This document shows positions 26,340-35,421 of a DNA stretch of 64,000 bases, piece after piece. Position numbers and translations under genes: made by a program. The stretch comes from Aridibaculum aurantiacum (GTDB lineage Bacteria > Bacteroidota > Bacteroidia > Chitinophagales > Chitinophagaceae), in contig NZ_JAFEWC010000001.1 of assembly GCF_017355875.1 (NCBI RefSeq), positions 558,001 to 622,000 on the forward strand, given 5' to 3'. The number at the start of each line of letters is the position of its first letter. Within the stretch, counting starts at the first letter, position 1. Below the pieces are notes generated by a model. It saw only the letters and a program-made list of their open reading frames with translations. It was not told where the DNA came from and did not search any database.

Positions 26340-28187
26340 ATGAACAAAGCAGAACTTTCCGCTACTTTTGCAACCATGGCCGATGCAGTAGTTAAGAAAG
26401 GATTTGATTATTCATTATTCAAGCGCGTTTTCCAGTATGTAAAGCCATATGGCCGTTTCTTCTACCTGAGTATTGTCTTGTCCATTATCTTGGCTGTTTT
26501 TGCGCCGGTTCGTCCATATCTAATTAATCTTACTGTAGATGCTGCTACTGGTAAAGCATTCACTCCTCCGGCGTGGCTCACCACATTTATTGGTAGTACT
26601 AATGTTGCCGATGCTTACCGCTTCATTGTTTCAGTTACTATATTTCAGCTGGTTTTTATTTTTATTGAAGTGGCCATGCGGTTTGTCTTTTCCTTCATTA
26701 CCGCATCACTGGGGCAGAGTGTAGTAAAGGACCTGCGCGTTACGGTGTACAAGAAGATAATGAAGCTCAACCTGTCACAGTTCGATAAGACACCCATTGG
26801 CACCCTTACCACCCGCACCATAAATGACATTGAAAGCATCAATGATATTTTTGCCGATGGCCTGATACCTATTATTTCTGACCTTCTGTCTATTCTGTTT
26901 ACGCTGGGCGTGATGTTCTATATGGATTGGCAATTGACGCTAATTAGTCTTATTCCTTTCCCCATACTTATTGTAGCTACCTATTATTTTAAAAATAGTG
27001 TCAACCGCTCTTTCAACCGAGTTCGGAATGCTGTCTCTGCACTAAACGCATTTGTACAGGAGCATATAACAGGGATGCATATTGTACAGGCCTTTGCTGC
27101 AGAAGAAAAAGAGTTGAAAAAATTCACCCAGATCAACAAGGAGCACCGCAATGCAAACATCAACGCCATTTTTGCCTACTCCATATTTTTCCCGGTAGTA
27201 GAAGTGGTGCTGGCTGTGAGCATGGGTTTGCTTGTATGGTGGATTGCAGGCAACCAGCTGGATGCAGGTTTATTGATTGCTTTTATTCTTTACCTGAACC
27301 AGATTTTCAGGCCATTGAGAGTTATTGCAGACAAATTCAATGTGATACAAATGGGTATGATAGCCAGTGAGCGGGTTTTTAAGGTGATGGATAACGATGA
27401 TGTAATTAAGTATGAAGGGCAGCATGCTCCTGCCTCCATCAAAGGAAAAGTAGAATTTGACCGTGTTTCGTTTGCTTACCTGGAAGATCAGTATGTTTTA
27501 AAAGATATTTCATTTTCTGTACAACCAGGCGAAACCGTGGCTTTGGTAGGACATACCGGAAGCGGTAAAACCTCTATTATCAGCCTGCTGAACCGGTTAT
27601 ACCACATCCAGAAAGGGGAGATAAGAATAGATGATGTTAAAATAGAGGAGTATAAACTGGATGCATTGCGCAGCAGTATCGGGGTGGTGCTGCAGGATGT
27701 CTTCCTGTTTTCCGGTAGTGTGCTGGATAATATTACACTCCGTAATCCTGCTATCACCCGCGAACAGGTGGAACAGGCCGCGAAGCTGATAGATGTGCAT
27801 GATTTCATTCTCAGTCTTCCAGGCGGATATGATTACAACGTGATGGAGCGCGGTAATACCCTGAGCTTAGGACAGCGACAGTTGCTCAGCTTTATACGGG
27901 CGCTGCTGTACAATCCGTCCATACTTATATTAGATGAGGCCACTTCATCTATAGATACCGAGAGTGAGCTGCTGATACAACATGCAATAGATAAACTTAT
28001 CTCCGGCCGTACATCAATAGTTATAGCGCACCGCTTGTCCACCATCCGCAAGGCAAATAAGATCATAGTGCTGGATAAAGGCGAGATCAAGGAGATAGGA
28101 AACCACGAAGAGCTGCTGGCAAACGGCGGTCATTACAGCAAGCTGGTAGAAATGCAGTTTGAAAAGCTAAAGGGAGTGATTGTGTAA
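26340..28187 (+). CDS. ABC exporter, fused permease-ATPase (MsbA-like)
   Basis: 615-residue half-transporter. About six transmembrane helices cover residues 35-330, followed by an ABC ATPase with Walker A (GHTGSGKTS), Q-loop (VLQDVFLFSG), a signature-like LSLGQRQLLS, Walker B (ILILDEATSSID) and H-loop (IAHRLS). It works as a dimer exporting lipids, peptides or drugs; the substrate is unknown. The signature reads SLGQRQ rather than the canonical SGGQ, a common variant in type-I exporters of this class. Confidence 0.93.
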   Translation: MNKAELSATFATMADAVVKKGFDYSLFKRVFQYVKPYGRFFYLSIVLSIILAVFAPVRPYLINLTVDAATGKAFTPPAWLTTFIGSTNVADAYRFIVSVTIFQLVFIFIEVAMRFVFSFITASLGQSVVKDLRVTVYKKIMKLNLSQFDKTPIGTLTTRTINDIESINDIFADGLIPIISDLLSILFTLGVMFYMDWQLTLISLIPFPILIVATYYFKNSVNRSFNRVRNAVSALNAFVQEHITGMHIVQAFAAEEKELKKFTQINKEHRNANINAIFAYSIFFPVVEVVLAVSMGLLVWWIAGNQLDAGLLIAFILYLNQIFRPLRVIADKFNVIQMGMIASERVFKVMDNDDVIKYEGQHAPASIKGKVEFDRVSFAYLEDQYVLKDISFSVQPGETVALVGHTGSGKTSIISLLNRLYHIQKGEIRIDDVKIEEYKLDALRSSIGVVLQDVFLFSGSVLDNITLRNPAITREQVEQAAKLIDVHDFILSLPGGYDYNVMERGNTLSLGQRQLLSFIRALLYNPSILILDEATSSIDTESELLIQHAIDKLISGRTSIVIAHRLSTIRKANKIIVLDKGEIKEIGNHEELLANGGHYSKLVEMQFEKLKGVIV

Positions 28188-28330
28188 TTTGGAGGTTGGA
28201 GTGGGAGGTTGGGAGTTGGAAGTTGGAGGTTGGATGTTCGGAGTTTGAGGTTGTGAGTGGTTTTCAAAACCAGGAACCAGAAACCAGCAACCAGGAACCA
28301 GAACAAGGCAAGGCCTTAGCAACCAAAATC
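28188..28330. repeat. Low-complexity word repeats between ABC exporter and atpB
   Basis: First GGAGGTTGGAGTTGG-type words, then AACCAGGAACCAGAAACCAG words. These two word families are of opposite strand composition (GGTTxxGG and CCAGxAACC). An open frame of 65 codons runs through it (28196-28393), but the first half is pure repeat, so I do not call a gene. Confidence 0.65.
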
Positions 28331-28446
28331 GCCGCTAAAACTCCGCCACTTTCTGAAGAAGATGCTGCACATTTAGCTGAATTTAATTTTTGATTTCAGG
28401 TTTCACAGTTTCTGCACGTATCTTCGCGCAAAAATTCAGAAGAGGT

Positions 28447-29640
28447 ATGCCTGTCAGAAGCGTCAAATCTTTATTGGTAGCGGTTTTTAGCTTTTTTATC
28501 TTGTTGTCTTCCAACGGTTTATTGGCCCAAAGCCATGAACCACGAACTGAAGAAACCCAGTTTGAAATGGGAAACGAAGACAGCGAAGCGCATGCTGCCG
28601 ATCCTAAAAACTTTGATGCCGCTGAAGTTATCATGGAACACATCATGGATAATCATGAGTTTCATTTCGCTGATGTAAATGGTCATGCTATTTCAATCCC
28701 ACTTCCTGTTATTCTTTATTCTCCTCAGCGTGGTTTGGATGTTTTCATGTCTTCAAAATTTGAGCATGGACATGCGAACTACAAGGGTTATAAAATGGAG
28801 CACGACCACATCATTCCAATAACTGAAAGTGGAGCTGTGGACGAAACCGTAAAGGTTTACGACCTTTCGCTTACACGTAACGTAGTTCAGATGTTTATAG
28901 CCTTATTCTTATTGGTAATACTAATGGTGAATGTGGCTAAGAAATACCGCCGCAATGGTGCTAATGTTGCGCCAAGTGGTTTTCAAAATGCGGTTGAGCC
29001 TGTTATCACTTTTGTACGTGACGAAGTAGGTAAGCCAAACCTTGGCCACAAGTACGAGAAGTACATGCCTTACCTGTTGACCATTTTCTTCTTTATCCTG
29101 ATCAATAACTTATTTGGACTGATACCAGGATTTGCCAACGTAACAGGTAACATCTCTTTTACATTGGTACTGGCTGTTATCTCTCTTATTGTCATCTTAT
29201 TTAGCACCAACAGTCATTTCTGGGGCCACATCTTCTGGCCTCCAGGCGTGCCTTTCCTGGTTAAGCTGATCCTGATACCGGTAGAATTCCTGGGTATTTT
29301 CATTAAGCCAGCGGCATTGATGATACGTCTTTTTGCCAACATGGTAGCAGGTCACATTGTAATCATCTGTTTCATTTCGTTGATCTTCATCTTTGGTGCA
29401 ATGAATACAGTTGCCGGCATCGGTTTTTCACCCGTATCAATGGCATTCACCGTATTTATTTACGTAATTGAGATCCTGGTTGCATTTATCCAGGCCTTCA
29501 TCTTCACCAATCTTACTGCGGTATTTATTGGCCAGGCATTTGAAACTGGTCATGGACACGAAGAAGGACATGGTAACGCGGTAGCACATGGCGATCCACA
29601 TCCTACAGCAGAAGGAAAAGAAAAAGAATTCGCATTATAA
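28447..29640 (+). CDS. atpB: ATP synthase F0 subunit a
   Basis: Proton-channel subunit of F0, 397 aa. The ATG at 28447 follows AGAAGAGG, a good ribosome-binding site, and gives a signal peptide (SLLVAVFSFFILLSSNGLLA). The long hydrophilic N-terminal extension before the first core helix is typical of Bacteroidota AtpB. Later helices include LIRLFANMVAGH, with the essential arginine that faces the c-ring, and IEILVAFIQAFIFTNLTAVF. The tail is His-rich. First gene of atpB-E-F-H-A; no atpI/atpZ was seen upstream. Confidence 0.95.
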   Translation: MPVRSVKSLLVAVFSFFILLSSNGLLAQSHEPRTEETQFEMGNEDSEAHAADPKNFDAAEVIMEHIMDNHEFHFADVNGHAISIPLPVILYSPQRGLDVFMSSKFEHGHANYKGYKMEHDHIIPITESGAVDETVKVYDLSLTRNVVQMFIALFLLVILMVNVAKKYRRNGANVAPSGFQNAVEPVITFVRDEVGKPNLGHKYEKYMPYLLTIFFFILINNLFGLIPGFANVTGNISFTLVLAVISLIVILFSTNSHFWGHIFWPPGVPFLVKLILIPVEFLGIFIKPAALMIRLFANMVAGHIVIICFISLIFIFGAMNTVAGIGFSPVSMAFTVFIYVIEILVAFIQAFIFTNLTAVFIGQAFETGHGHEEGHGNAVAHGDPHPTAEGKEKEFAL

Positions 29641-29654
29641 ATTTTTCATCATAA

Positions 29655-29924
<270 letters not shown>

Positions 29925-29946
29925 TCTTAGTGCTTTGCACCAACTT

Positions 29947-29985
29947 ATTACTGCATCCAAAGCACAGGGCGGAGGATGCAGTAAT
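29947..29985 (+). promoter_or_regulatory. Intercistronic hairpin after atpE
   Basis: Perfect 12-bp stem ATTACTGCATCC / GGATGCAGTAAT with a 15-nt loop, 23 bases after the atpE stop. There is no T run behind it. In an operon this could stabilise the upstream mRNA end or set a processing point, helping produce more subunit c than b; partial termination is an alternative. Confidence 0.6.
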
Positions 29986-29987
29986 TC

Positions 29988-30071
29988 TTAAAAAAGTAAA
30001 AGTCAAAAGTAAAAAGTCAAAATTGGGACGTTCTTGTTTTTGACTTTTGAATTATAAATTTTGAATTAACT
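29988..30071. repeat. Low-complexity repeat spacer atpE-atpF
   Basis: AAAAGTCAAAAGTAAAAAGTC words face TTTTTGACTTTTGAATT words across a short gap, so the transcript could fold on itself. The same AAAAGTCAAAAGTC words occur near 2355. Confidence 0.55.
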
Positions 30072-30566
30072 ATGGAACTGTTATTACCTGGATTAGGTTT
30101 AATTTTCTGGACACTGGTTGCTTTCATCATTGTGTTCGTTATCCTTCGCAAGTTTGCATGGAAGCCGATCCTTAGCTCATTAAAAGAAAGAGAGACTGGT
30201 ATAGCTGAGTCTTTGGCTACTGCAGAAAGAGTAAAGGCTGAAATGGCCCTGATGAAAAGCGAGAATGAGGCTATGATGGCACAGGCTCGCGAAGAAAGAG
30301 CGCGCATGGTGAAAGAAGCAAAGGAAGCCAGCGACAAAATGATTGCTGAGGCAAAAGAAAAAGCAAAAGCTGAATACGATCGTATTGTTGCCGATGCACA
30401 GATTGCTATACAACAACAAAAAAATGCTGCACTTACCGAGGTGAAAAACCAGGTAGGTAAGCTGGTGATAGAAGTGAGCGAGAAGGTTCTTCGTCGTGAA
30501 CTTGCTAACAAAGCAGAGCAGGAGAATTATATAAAAGGATTGGCAGAGACGGTGAAACTCAACTAA
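30072..30566 (+). CDS. atpF: ATP synthase F0 subunit b
   Basis: 164-residue peripheral-stalk subunit. A single N-terminal transmembrane helix (LGLIFWTLVAFIIVFVILRKF, about residues 8-28) is followed by a long charged, Ala/Glu/Lys-rich coiled coil to the C-terminus, as expected for the dimeric stator arm. The FxxxxFVILRKFAWKPI junction is a family hallmark. Lies between atpE and atpH. Confidence 0.95.
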   Translation: MELLLPGLGLIFWTLVAFIIVFVILRKFAWKPILSSLKERETGIAESLATAERVKAEMALMKSENEAMMAQAREERARMVKEAKEASDKMIAEAKEKAKAEYDRIVADAQIAIQQQKNAALTEVKNQVGKLVIEVSEKVLRRELANKAEQENYIKGLAETVKLN

Positions 30567-30701
30567 TTTGAAAATGCAGGAATTTGAAAATTTGAAAATG
30601 CTTTCAAGTTCCATGTTTCAAAGCGGTGAGAAGATTTATAACAATTGAGCTTAACTGGTTTTGTTTCAAATTAGCTCATTTTCAAATTTTCAAATTAAAT
30701 C
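30567..30701. repeat. Low-complexity spacer atpF-atpH with 20-bp inverted arms
   Basis: Arm AATTTGAAAATTTGAAAATG at 30581-30600 is the exact reverse complement of CATTTTCAAATTTTCAAATT at 30677-30696, separated by 76 nt. Both arms are built from the repeated word TTTGAAAA, consistent with an inverted pair of intergenic word repeats. Confidence 0.7.
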
Positions 30702-31265
30702 ATGCTTAACCCACGTTTAGCCGGCAGGTATGCAAAGAGTTTGATAGACCTGGCGGTTGAAAGAAATCAACTGGAGCAGGTGCATACTGATATGCAGTAT
30801 ATGCGTGCTCTTATAAAAGGTAGCAAGGAGTTTGCTGCCTTGCTAAGAAGCCCTGTAGTGCCGGTAGATACTAAAACCAAAGCAATAGGTGCGGTTACCA
30901 AAGGAAAACTGTCTGACCTTAGTACTGCTTTCATCAACCTGTTGGTAAGTAAGAACAGGGAATACTACCTGGTAGATATAGTTGAAGCTGCGGTTGATCA
31001 ATACAATGCTTTGAAAGGAATTCACAGGGTGAAGCTGACTACAGCTGTGCCTGTGAGCGAGGATGTAAAAAAATCGATCATTAGCAAGATAAAACGCGAC
31101 ACCAACTTGCAGGATATAGAATTAGAAACTTCTGTAAAAGAAGAGCTGATTGGTGGTTTTGTACTTGAGTTCAATAACAACCTGGTAGATGCCAGTATCG
31201 TTCGCGACCTGCGTGATGTAAAGAAGCAGTTTGAACAGAATGCATTTGTGCAGCAGATCAGGTAA
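30702..31265 (+). CDS. atpH: ATP synthase F1 subunit delta
   Basis: 187-residue OSCP/delta subunit joining the peripheral stalk to the F1 head. The N-terminal helical domain begins with RLAGRYAKSLIDLAVE, and the C-terminal part carries ELIGGFVLEFNNNLVDASIVRDL, matching the family signature GGxxlxxxxxxxDxSvxxxL. Position between atpF and atpA is the standard order. Confidence 0.95.
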   Translation: MLNPRLAGRYAKSLIDLAVERNQLEQVHTDMQYMRALIKGSKEFAALLRSPVVPVDTKTKAIGAVTKGKLSDLSTAFINLLVSKNREYYLVDIVEAAVDQYNALKGIHRVKLTTAVPVSEDVKKSIISKIKRDTNLQDIELETSVKEELIGGFVLEFNNNLVDASIVRDLRDVKKQFEQNAFVQQIR

Positions 31266-31410
31266 AAAGGTTTCTTGTTACTGGTTTCTGGTTAAACGTA
31301 CAGATGCCAAAAGCAAGACATCAATAAAGAATTTGAACAAGACTTGGAAACGGTGAATAACCAGGAACAAGAAACTAGAAACAACAAACAATAATTAAAA
31401 ATTCATAATC
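31266..31410. repeat. Low-complexity spacer atpH-atpA with inverted arms
   Basis: GTTTCTTGTTACTGGTT (31270-31286) and AACCAGGAACAAGAAAC (31359-31375) are reverse complements apart from one base. These are the same AACCAGGAACCAGAAAC-type words seen at 28.27 kb and 38.88 kb. Confidence 0.65.
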
Positions 31411-32988
31411 ATGGTTGACATTAAGCCAGATGAAATATCAGCGATACTGAGGCAACAGCTGAGTAATTTTAATGCCTCTGCTGACCTGGAAGAGGTTGGT
31501 ACTGTATTGCAGGTGGGTGATGGTATTGCCCGTATATATGGATTGAACAATGTAAGAAGCGGTGAACTGGTAGAGTTTGAAAGCGGGGTGAAGGCGATTG
31601 CATTGAACCTTGAAGAAGATAATGTGGGTGTGGTATTCCTGGGTGAACAAGGTTTGGTAAAAGAAGGTGCTACTGTACGTCGTACCGGTAAGATCGCATC
31701 TATAAAAGTAGGTGACGGTGTGGTAGGTCGCGTTATCAATATGCTGGGTGAACCAATAGACGGTAAAGGCCCTATTCAAGGCGAACTATACGAGATGCCA
31801 CTGGAGCGTAAGGCGCCAGGTGTAATCTTCCGTGAGCCGGTTAAAGAACCACTTCAAACAGGTATCAAAGCAATTGATGCAATGATCCCGGTTGGTCGTG
31901 GACAGCGTGAGCTTGTGATCGGTGACCGCCAGACTGGTAAATCTGCCATCTGCGTTGATACCATCATCAACCAAAAAGAATTCTACGAAGCAGGCAAACC
32001 TGTTTACTGTATATATGTAGCAATTGGTCAGAAAGCTTCAACCATTGCGGGTGTAATGAAGGTATTGGAAGAGAACGGTGCAATGGCTTATACTACCATT
32101 GTTGCAGCTTCTGCTTCTGATCCAGCTCCTCAGCAGTTCTACGCTCCATTTGCGGGTGCTGCTATCGGTGAATTCTTCCGCGATACAGGTCGCCCTGCTT
32201 TGATTGTTTATGATGATCTTTCTAAGCAAGCTGTAGCTTACCGCGAGGTGTCATTGTTGCTTCGTCGTCCGCCAGGCCGTGAGGCTTATCCTGGTGACGT
32301 ATTCTATCTTCACAGCCGCTTGCTTGAGCGCGCCGCAAAAGTGATAGCTAAAGATGAGATCGCCCAGAAGATGAACGATTTGCCAGAAAGTATCCGTCAC
32401 CTGGTAAAAGGTGGTGGTAGCTTAACTGCACTTCCAATCATTGAAACACAAGCTGGTGACGTATCTGCATATATTCCAACCAACGTGATCTCGATCACCG
32501 ATGGTCAGATCTTCCTCGAAGGTAACCTGTTCAACGCAGGTATCCGCCCGGCGATCAACGTAGGTATTTCTGTAAGCCGTGTGGGTGGTAACGCACAGAT
32601 CAAATCAATGAAGAAGGTGGCTGGTACATTGAAACTTGACCAGGCGCTTTACCGCGAGATGGAAGCCTTCTCTAAGTTTGGTGGTGACCTTGACCCTGCA
32701 ACTAAGCTTGTATTGGACAAAGGTGCTCGTAACGTGGAAATTCTGAAGCAGCTGCAATACTCTCCAATGCCGGTAGAAAAGCAGGTTGCTATCATCTATC
32801 TTGGTACACAAGGTTTATTGCGCGATGTTCCTGTAAAGAGAGTGAAAGAATTTGAAGAGCATTTCCTAACCGAAATGGAGAACAGGCATCCTGAGATCCT
32901 TGCAGATTTCAAGAAAGGAAATCTTCCAGAGCAGGGATTGAACAAGATGGTTGAACTAGCAAGAGGATTGATGAGTACTTATAAGTAA
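31411..32988 (+). CDS. atpA: ATP synthase F1 subunit alpha
   Basis: 525-residue non-catalytic nucleotide-binding subunit of F1. The N-terminal beta-barrel is followed by a P-loop (GDRQTGKSA), the [11 protein letters not shown] strand, the [29 protein letters not shown] region and a C-terminal helical domain. Full length for the family. A terminator follows at 33028, so atpG is not directly downstream as it often is. Confidence 0.97.
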   Translation: MVDIKPDEISAILRQQLSNFNASADLEEVGTVLQVGDGIARIYGLNNVRSGELVEFESGVKAIALNLEEDNVGVVFLGEQGLVKEGATVRRTGKIASIKVGDGVVGRVINMLGEPIDGKGPIQGELYEMPLERKAPGVIFREPVKEPLQTGIKAIDAMIPVGRGQRELVIGDRQTGKSAICVDTIINQKEFYEAGKPVYCIYVAIGQKASTIAGVMKVLEENGAMAYTTIVAASASDPAPQQFYAPFAGAAIGEFFRDTGRPALIVYDDLSKQAVAYREVSLLLRRPPGREAYPGDVFYLHSRLLERAAKVIAKDEIAQKMNDLPESIRHLVKGGGSLTALPIIETQAGDVSAYIPTNVISITDGQIFLEGNLFNAGIRPAINVGISVSRVGGNAQIKSMKKVAGTLKLDQALYREMEAFSKFGGDLDPATKLVLDKGARNVEILKQLQYSPMPVEKQVAIIYLGTQGLLRDVPVKRVKEFEEHFLTEMENRHPEILADFKKGNLPEQGLNKMVELARGLMSTYK

Positions 32989-33027
32989 GTTGATCGGTTG
33001 GTCAGTTGACCAGTTGATAAAGCATAC

Positions 33028-33062
33028 AAGCGGCTTCGAGATATCGGAGCCGCTTTTGTTTT
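33028..33062 (+). terminator. Terminator after atpA
   Basis: Stem AAGCGGCT / AGCCGCTT with an inner CGA-GATA-TCG extension, then TTTTGTTTTG. It ends the atp cluster immediately after atpA. Confidence 0.8.
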
Positions 33063-33206
33063 GCACATATTTTTTGTTACCAGCCGTAGTACTTCTATTA
33101 AGCAGTTGTTGCGTCGCACACTGCAGCGGTAGTAGTTGCTTGAGGATTTTTTTTGAAAGACCAATGAGGATTGAAAAAAATGTACTAAAGAAATTAATAA
33201 AAAATT

Positions 33207-33235
33207 ATTGTTTATCGATAAATAAGTTATGTTTG
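33207..33235 (+). promoter_or_regulatory. Candidate Bacteroidota promoter
   Basis: TTG at 33208-33210, a 17-nt gap, then TATGTTTG at 33228-33235, 14 nt before the ATG at 33249. The spacing is slightly shorter than the usual 19-21. Confidence 0.4.
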
Positions 33236-33248
33236 CCAAAACTTGCTT

Positions 33249-33839
33249 ATGAAGTTCTTCAAATCCTACTATTTTATCTTTAAACTCTCGTTATGGGGAG
33301 CTATCATCTGCTGTCCCATCTTTATTGTGATGGCGCTTATTGATAGTTCATCTATAAGTATTCCTGTTCGCCCACCTTATAATGCAGAGAACGCAACAAC
33401 TTTAGCAGCATATTCTACAGCCACGGTTTATGCCTTAGGTAAATTAGAGATCCATCAGCCCTCTCTTTTGCAACGTATAGTATTTCCTAACTTCTTATCG
33501 ATCTTCGATGTGTTCAGGATTCTATTCTGGCTTTTTCTCTCTATTCCACTACTGCTGTTAGTTAACACTATTGATAAAAATTCAGCCTTTAGAGACAATG
33601 CAGCCAGGTATTTAAGAATGACTGGTTTTATAATGATCCTCTTCTTTATTCTAGAGCCTGTGAGAAATGCTTATCTAAATCAAGAAGTGTTGGCTCTTAC
33701 TGAAAAACGTTTTCGTCTTCTTCATGATTTTGGTTTTGATAATCAATTAAAGCTGTGGATTGGGCTGCTTGCTATTTGGTTTTCCCGCTCCTATAAAAAA
33801 GCTACACAATTACAAGCCGAACAAGACCTGACTGTTTAA
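33249..33839 (+). CDS. DUF2975-like membrane protein A
   Basis: 196 residues with about four transmembrane helices, starting MKFFKSYYFIFKLSLWG. The architecture and the short acidic C-terminal tail (EQDLTV) match Bacteroidota DUF2975 proteins, which are usually encoded with a YozG-type HTH regulator, as here. Function unknown. The start is ATG 33249; the track-style TTG at 33243 adds only two residues. Followed 16 bases later by a related membrane protein. Confidence 0.72.
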   Translation: MKFFKSYYFIFKLSLWGAIICCPIFIVMALIDSSSISIPVRPPYNAENATTLAAYSTATVYALGKLEIHQPSLLQRIVFPNFLSIFDVFRILFWLFLSIPLLLLVNTIDKNSAFRDNAARYLRMTGFIMILFFILEPVRNAYLNQEVLALTEKRFRLLHDFGFDNQLKLWIGLLAIWFSRSYKKATQLQAEQDLTV

Positions 33840-33855
33840 CCCAAAAAATTATTGT

Positions 33856-34506
33856 ATGTCTATTTTAAAAACCATTTTGGGTGATTTTGTAAAATCAGAA
33901 CCACCCACAGCAGGTGCTATCAGAACACAAGGAATAGCTTTTCTTTTTGTAGGTATTTGTTGTTTTAGTTGGTTCCTTCTTGAAACGTTTATAACCGGAG
34001 GAGATGTAATTCCATTTGATAAAGTACAGGCTAATAACATTGAACTTCCAAAGCCTGTTTCTATTGAAACTTCGGTTGGAAACTTTGGATACAGCGAGCA
34101 ACCTGTTCTTCTATATAAGACGAAGTCCTTTTTGGATAGGCTGATCTTCAATTCTATTGGACCTTTCAACATCATTGACTTTCTCTTCATTCTATATGTT
34201 GGGATTATCCTATTCAAAGCTTTAAGAAAAGTAGAGGAGGATAATATCTTCAGGATAAGGATCAGTAAAGCCTATAGAGATGTAGGAAAAGGCTGCTTTT
34301 TCGTGTGGTTAATGCACATGCTTTATTCATCTATCATTTTCAGAAAACATTTTGAATATAGAATGGGCGATGAATTCTATCTTCTTCGTGATCATAGCAT
34401 TCCTTTGTTTTTCTTGTATCCAGTATTTGGGGGCATCTTTCTCTCGTTTGTTTATTTCATGAACAAGGGAGAAGATTTGCAGCAGGATAATGATCTTACC
34501 ATATAA
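33856..34506 (+). CDS. DUF2975-like membrane protein B
   Basis: 216-residue membrane protein, about four helices, with a large extracytoplasmic loop after the first. It ends LQQDNDLTI, nearly the same tail as its neighbour, suggesting a tandem pair that diverged strongly. It stops 3 bases before the HTH gene, so all three genes form one operon. Family assignment is tentative; function unknown. Confidence 0.68.
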   Translation: MSILKTILGDFVKSEPPTAGAIRTQGIAFLFVGICCFSWFLLETFITGGDVIPFDKVQANNIELPKPVSIETSVGNFGYSEQPVLLYKTKSFLDRLIFNSIGPFNIIDFLFILYVGIILFKALRKVEEDNIFRIRISKAYRDVGKGCFFVWLMHMLYSSIIFRKHFEYRMGDEFYLLRDHSIPLFFLYPVFGGIFLSFVYFMNKGEDLQQDNDLTI

Positions 34507-34509
34507 CCT

Positions 34510-34740
34510 ATGCCCATAGTAGTAAACCTTGATGTAATGCTGGCTCGCCGCAAAATGAGTCTGACTGAACTGAGCGAACGGGTAGGTATCACTATGGCCA
34601 ACCTTAGTATTTTAAAAACTGGCAAAGCAAAGGCCATCCGATTCTCTACACTGGAAGATATATGCAAAGTGCTGGAGTGCCAGCCTGCTGATCTGTTAGA
34701 ATATATGGATGATATGGCCTACAAGAAATTGATGAGATAG
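34510..34740 (+). CDS. YozG-type HTH (XRE/Cro-like) regulator
   Basis: 76-residue Cro/CI-type regulator: MSLTELSERVGITMANLSIL forms the helix-turn-helix, followed by FSTLEDICKVLECQPADLLEY, the classic small YozG signature. Such regulators are typically paired with DUF2975 membrane proteins and may control their own operon (inference). Confidence 0.88.
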   Translation: MPIVVNLDVMLARRKMSLTELSERVGITMANLSILKTGKAKAIRFSTLEDICKVLECQPADLLEYMDDMAYKKLMR

Positions 34741-34855
34741 TGTTATAACCGTGTAACTTGTGCCGTTAGTGTTCTGCGTATATGATTTATACTTCTTCTA
34801 AGATTCTACTGATGATATATTATTGAATATATTCAACATCTAAAAAACGTACGTT

Positions 34856-35296
34856 ATGAGAAAGATCTTTTTACTCGCAGTTTTAGCATTTTCTATCAGC
34901 TTTACTTATGCCCAGGCACAACAGGAAAAAACAAGTCACTATAAGGCAGCCGAAGACCTGATGATGGCTATGAATATGCCGCAGAATGTAGATGCTACCA
35001 TTCCGCAAATGGTCGAGCTGCAGATACAAGGCAATCCAATGATGGCCAGTAAAAAAGATGCTTTCACTGCTTTTATGATGAAGCATGTGAGCTGGCAAGC
35101 CATCGGAGATGAAATGACCAAGATCTATATGCAGGAATTTTCTGAAGCTGATCTGAAGGCTCTTGCGGTTTTTTATAAAACAGACCTTGGAAAGAAACTG
35201 GCAGCTAGTCATAATGCACTTACCATGAAGGGCAGTCACCTCGGACAAAGAAAGGTGCAGGAAAATATGGCTGAACTGATGCAGGTTCTACAATAA
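34856..35296 (+). CDS. DUF2059 exported protein
   Basis: 146-residue protein with a signal peptide (MRKIFLLAVLAFSISFTYAQA) and a helical DUF2059 domain with its typical FSEADLKALAVFYKTDLGKKL segment. Periplasmic; role not established. A terminator hairpin follows at 35323. Confidence 0.85.
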   Translation: MRKIFLLAVLAFSISFTYAQAQQEKTSHYKAAEDLMMAMNMPQNVDATIPQMVELQIQGNPMMASKKDAFTAFMMKHVSWQAIGDEMTKIYMQEFSEADLKALAVFYKTDLGKKLAASHNALTMKGSHLGQRKVQENMAELMQVLQ

Positions 35297-35322
35297 CTTT
35301 TACAATATTTGTATCAATGAAA

Positions 35323-35348
35323 GCGGCTCCAATCGGGGCCGCTTTTTA
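35323..35348 (+). terminator. Terminator after DUF2059 gene
   Basis: Stem AAAGCGGCTCC / GGGGCCGCTTT with loop AATC, followed by TTTTATTT. Confidence 0.75.
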
Positions 35349-35421
35349 TTTACAATCAAGTAATAGCGGCGAGGGGGATAGTGCAAGCGCCCTTCTTACC
35401 TTTACATCTAAACTCGTTTTT

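Noticed and set aside
28196-28393. 65-codon open frame before atpB
   Set aside because: Its first half is low-complexity word repeat. The last roughly 25 codons look more protein-like, but nothing supports a separate gene.
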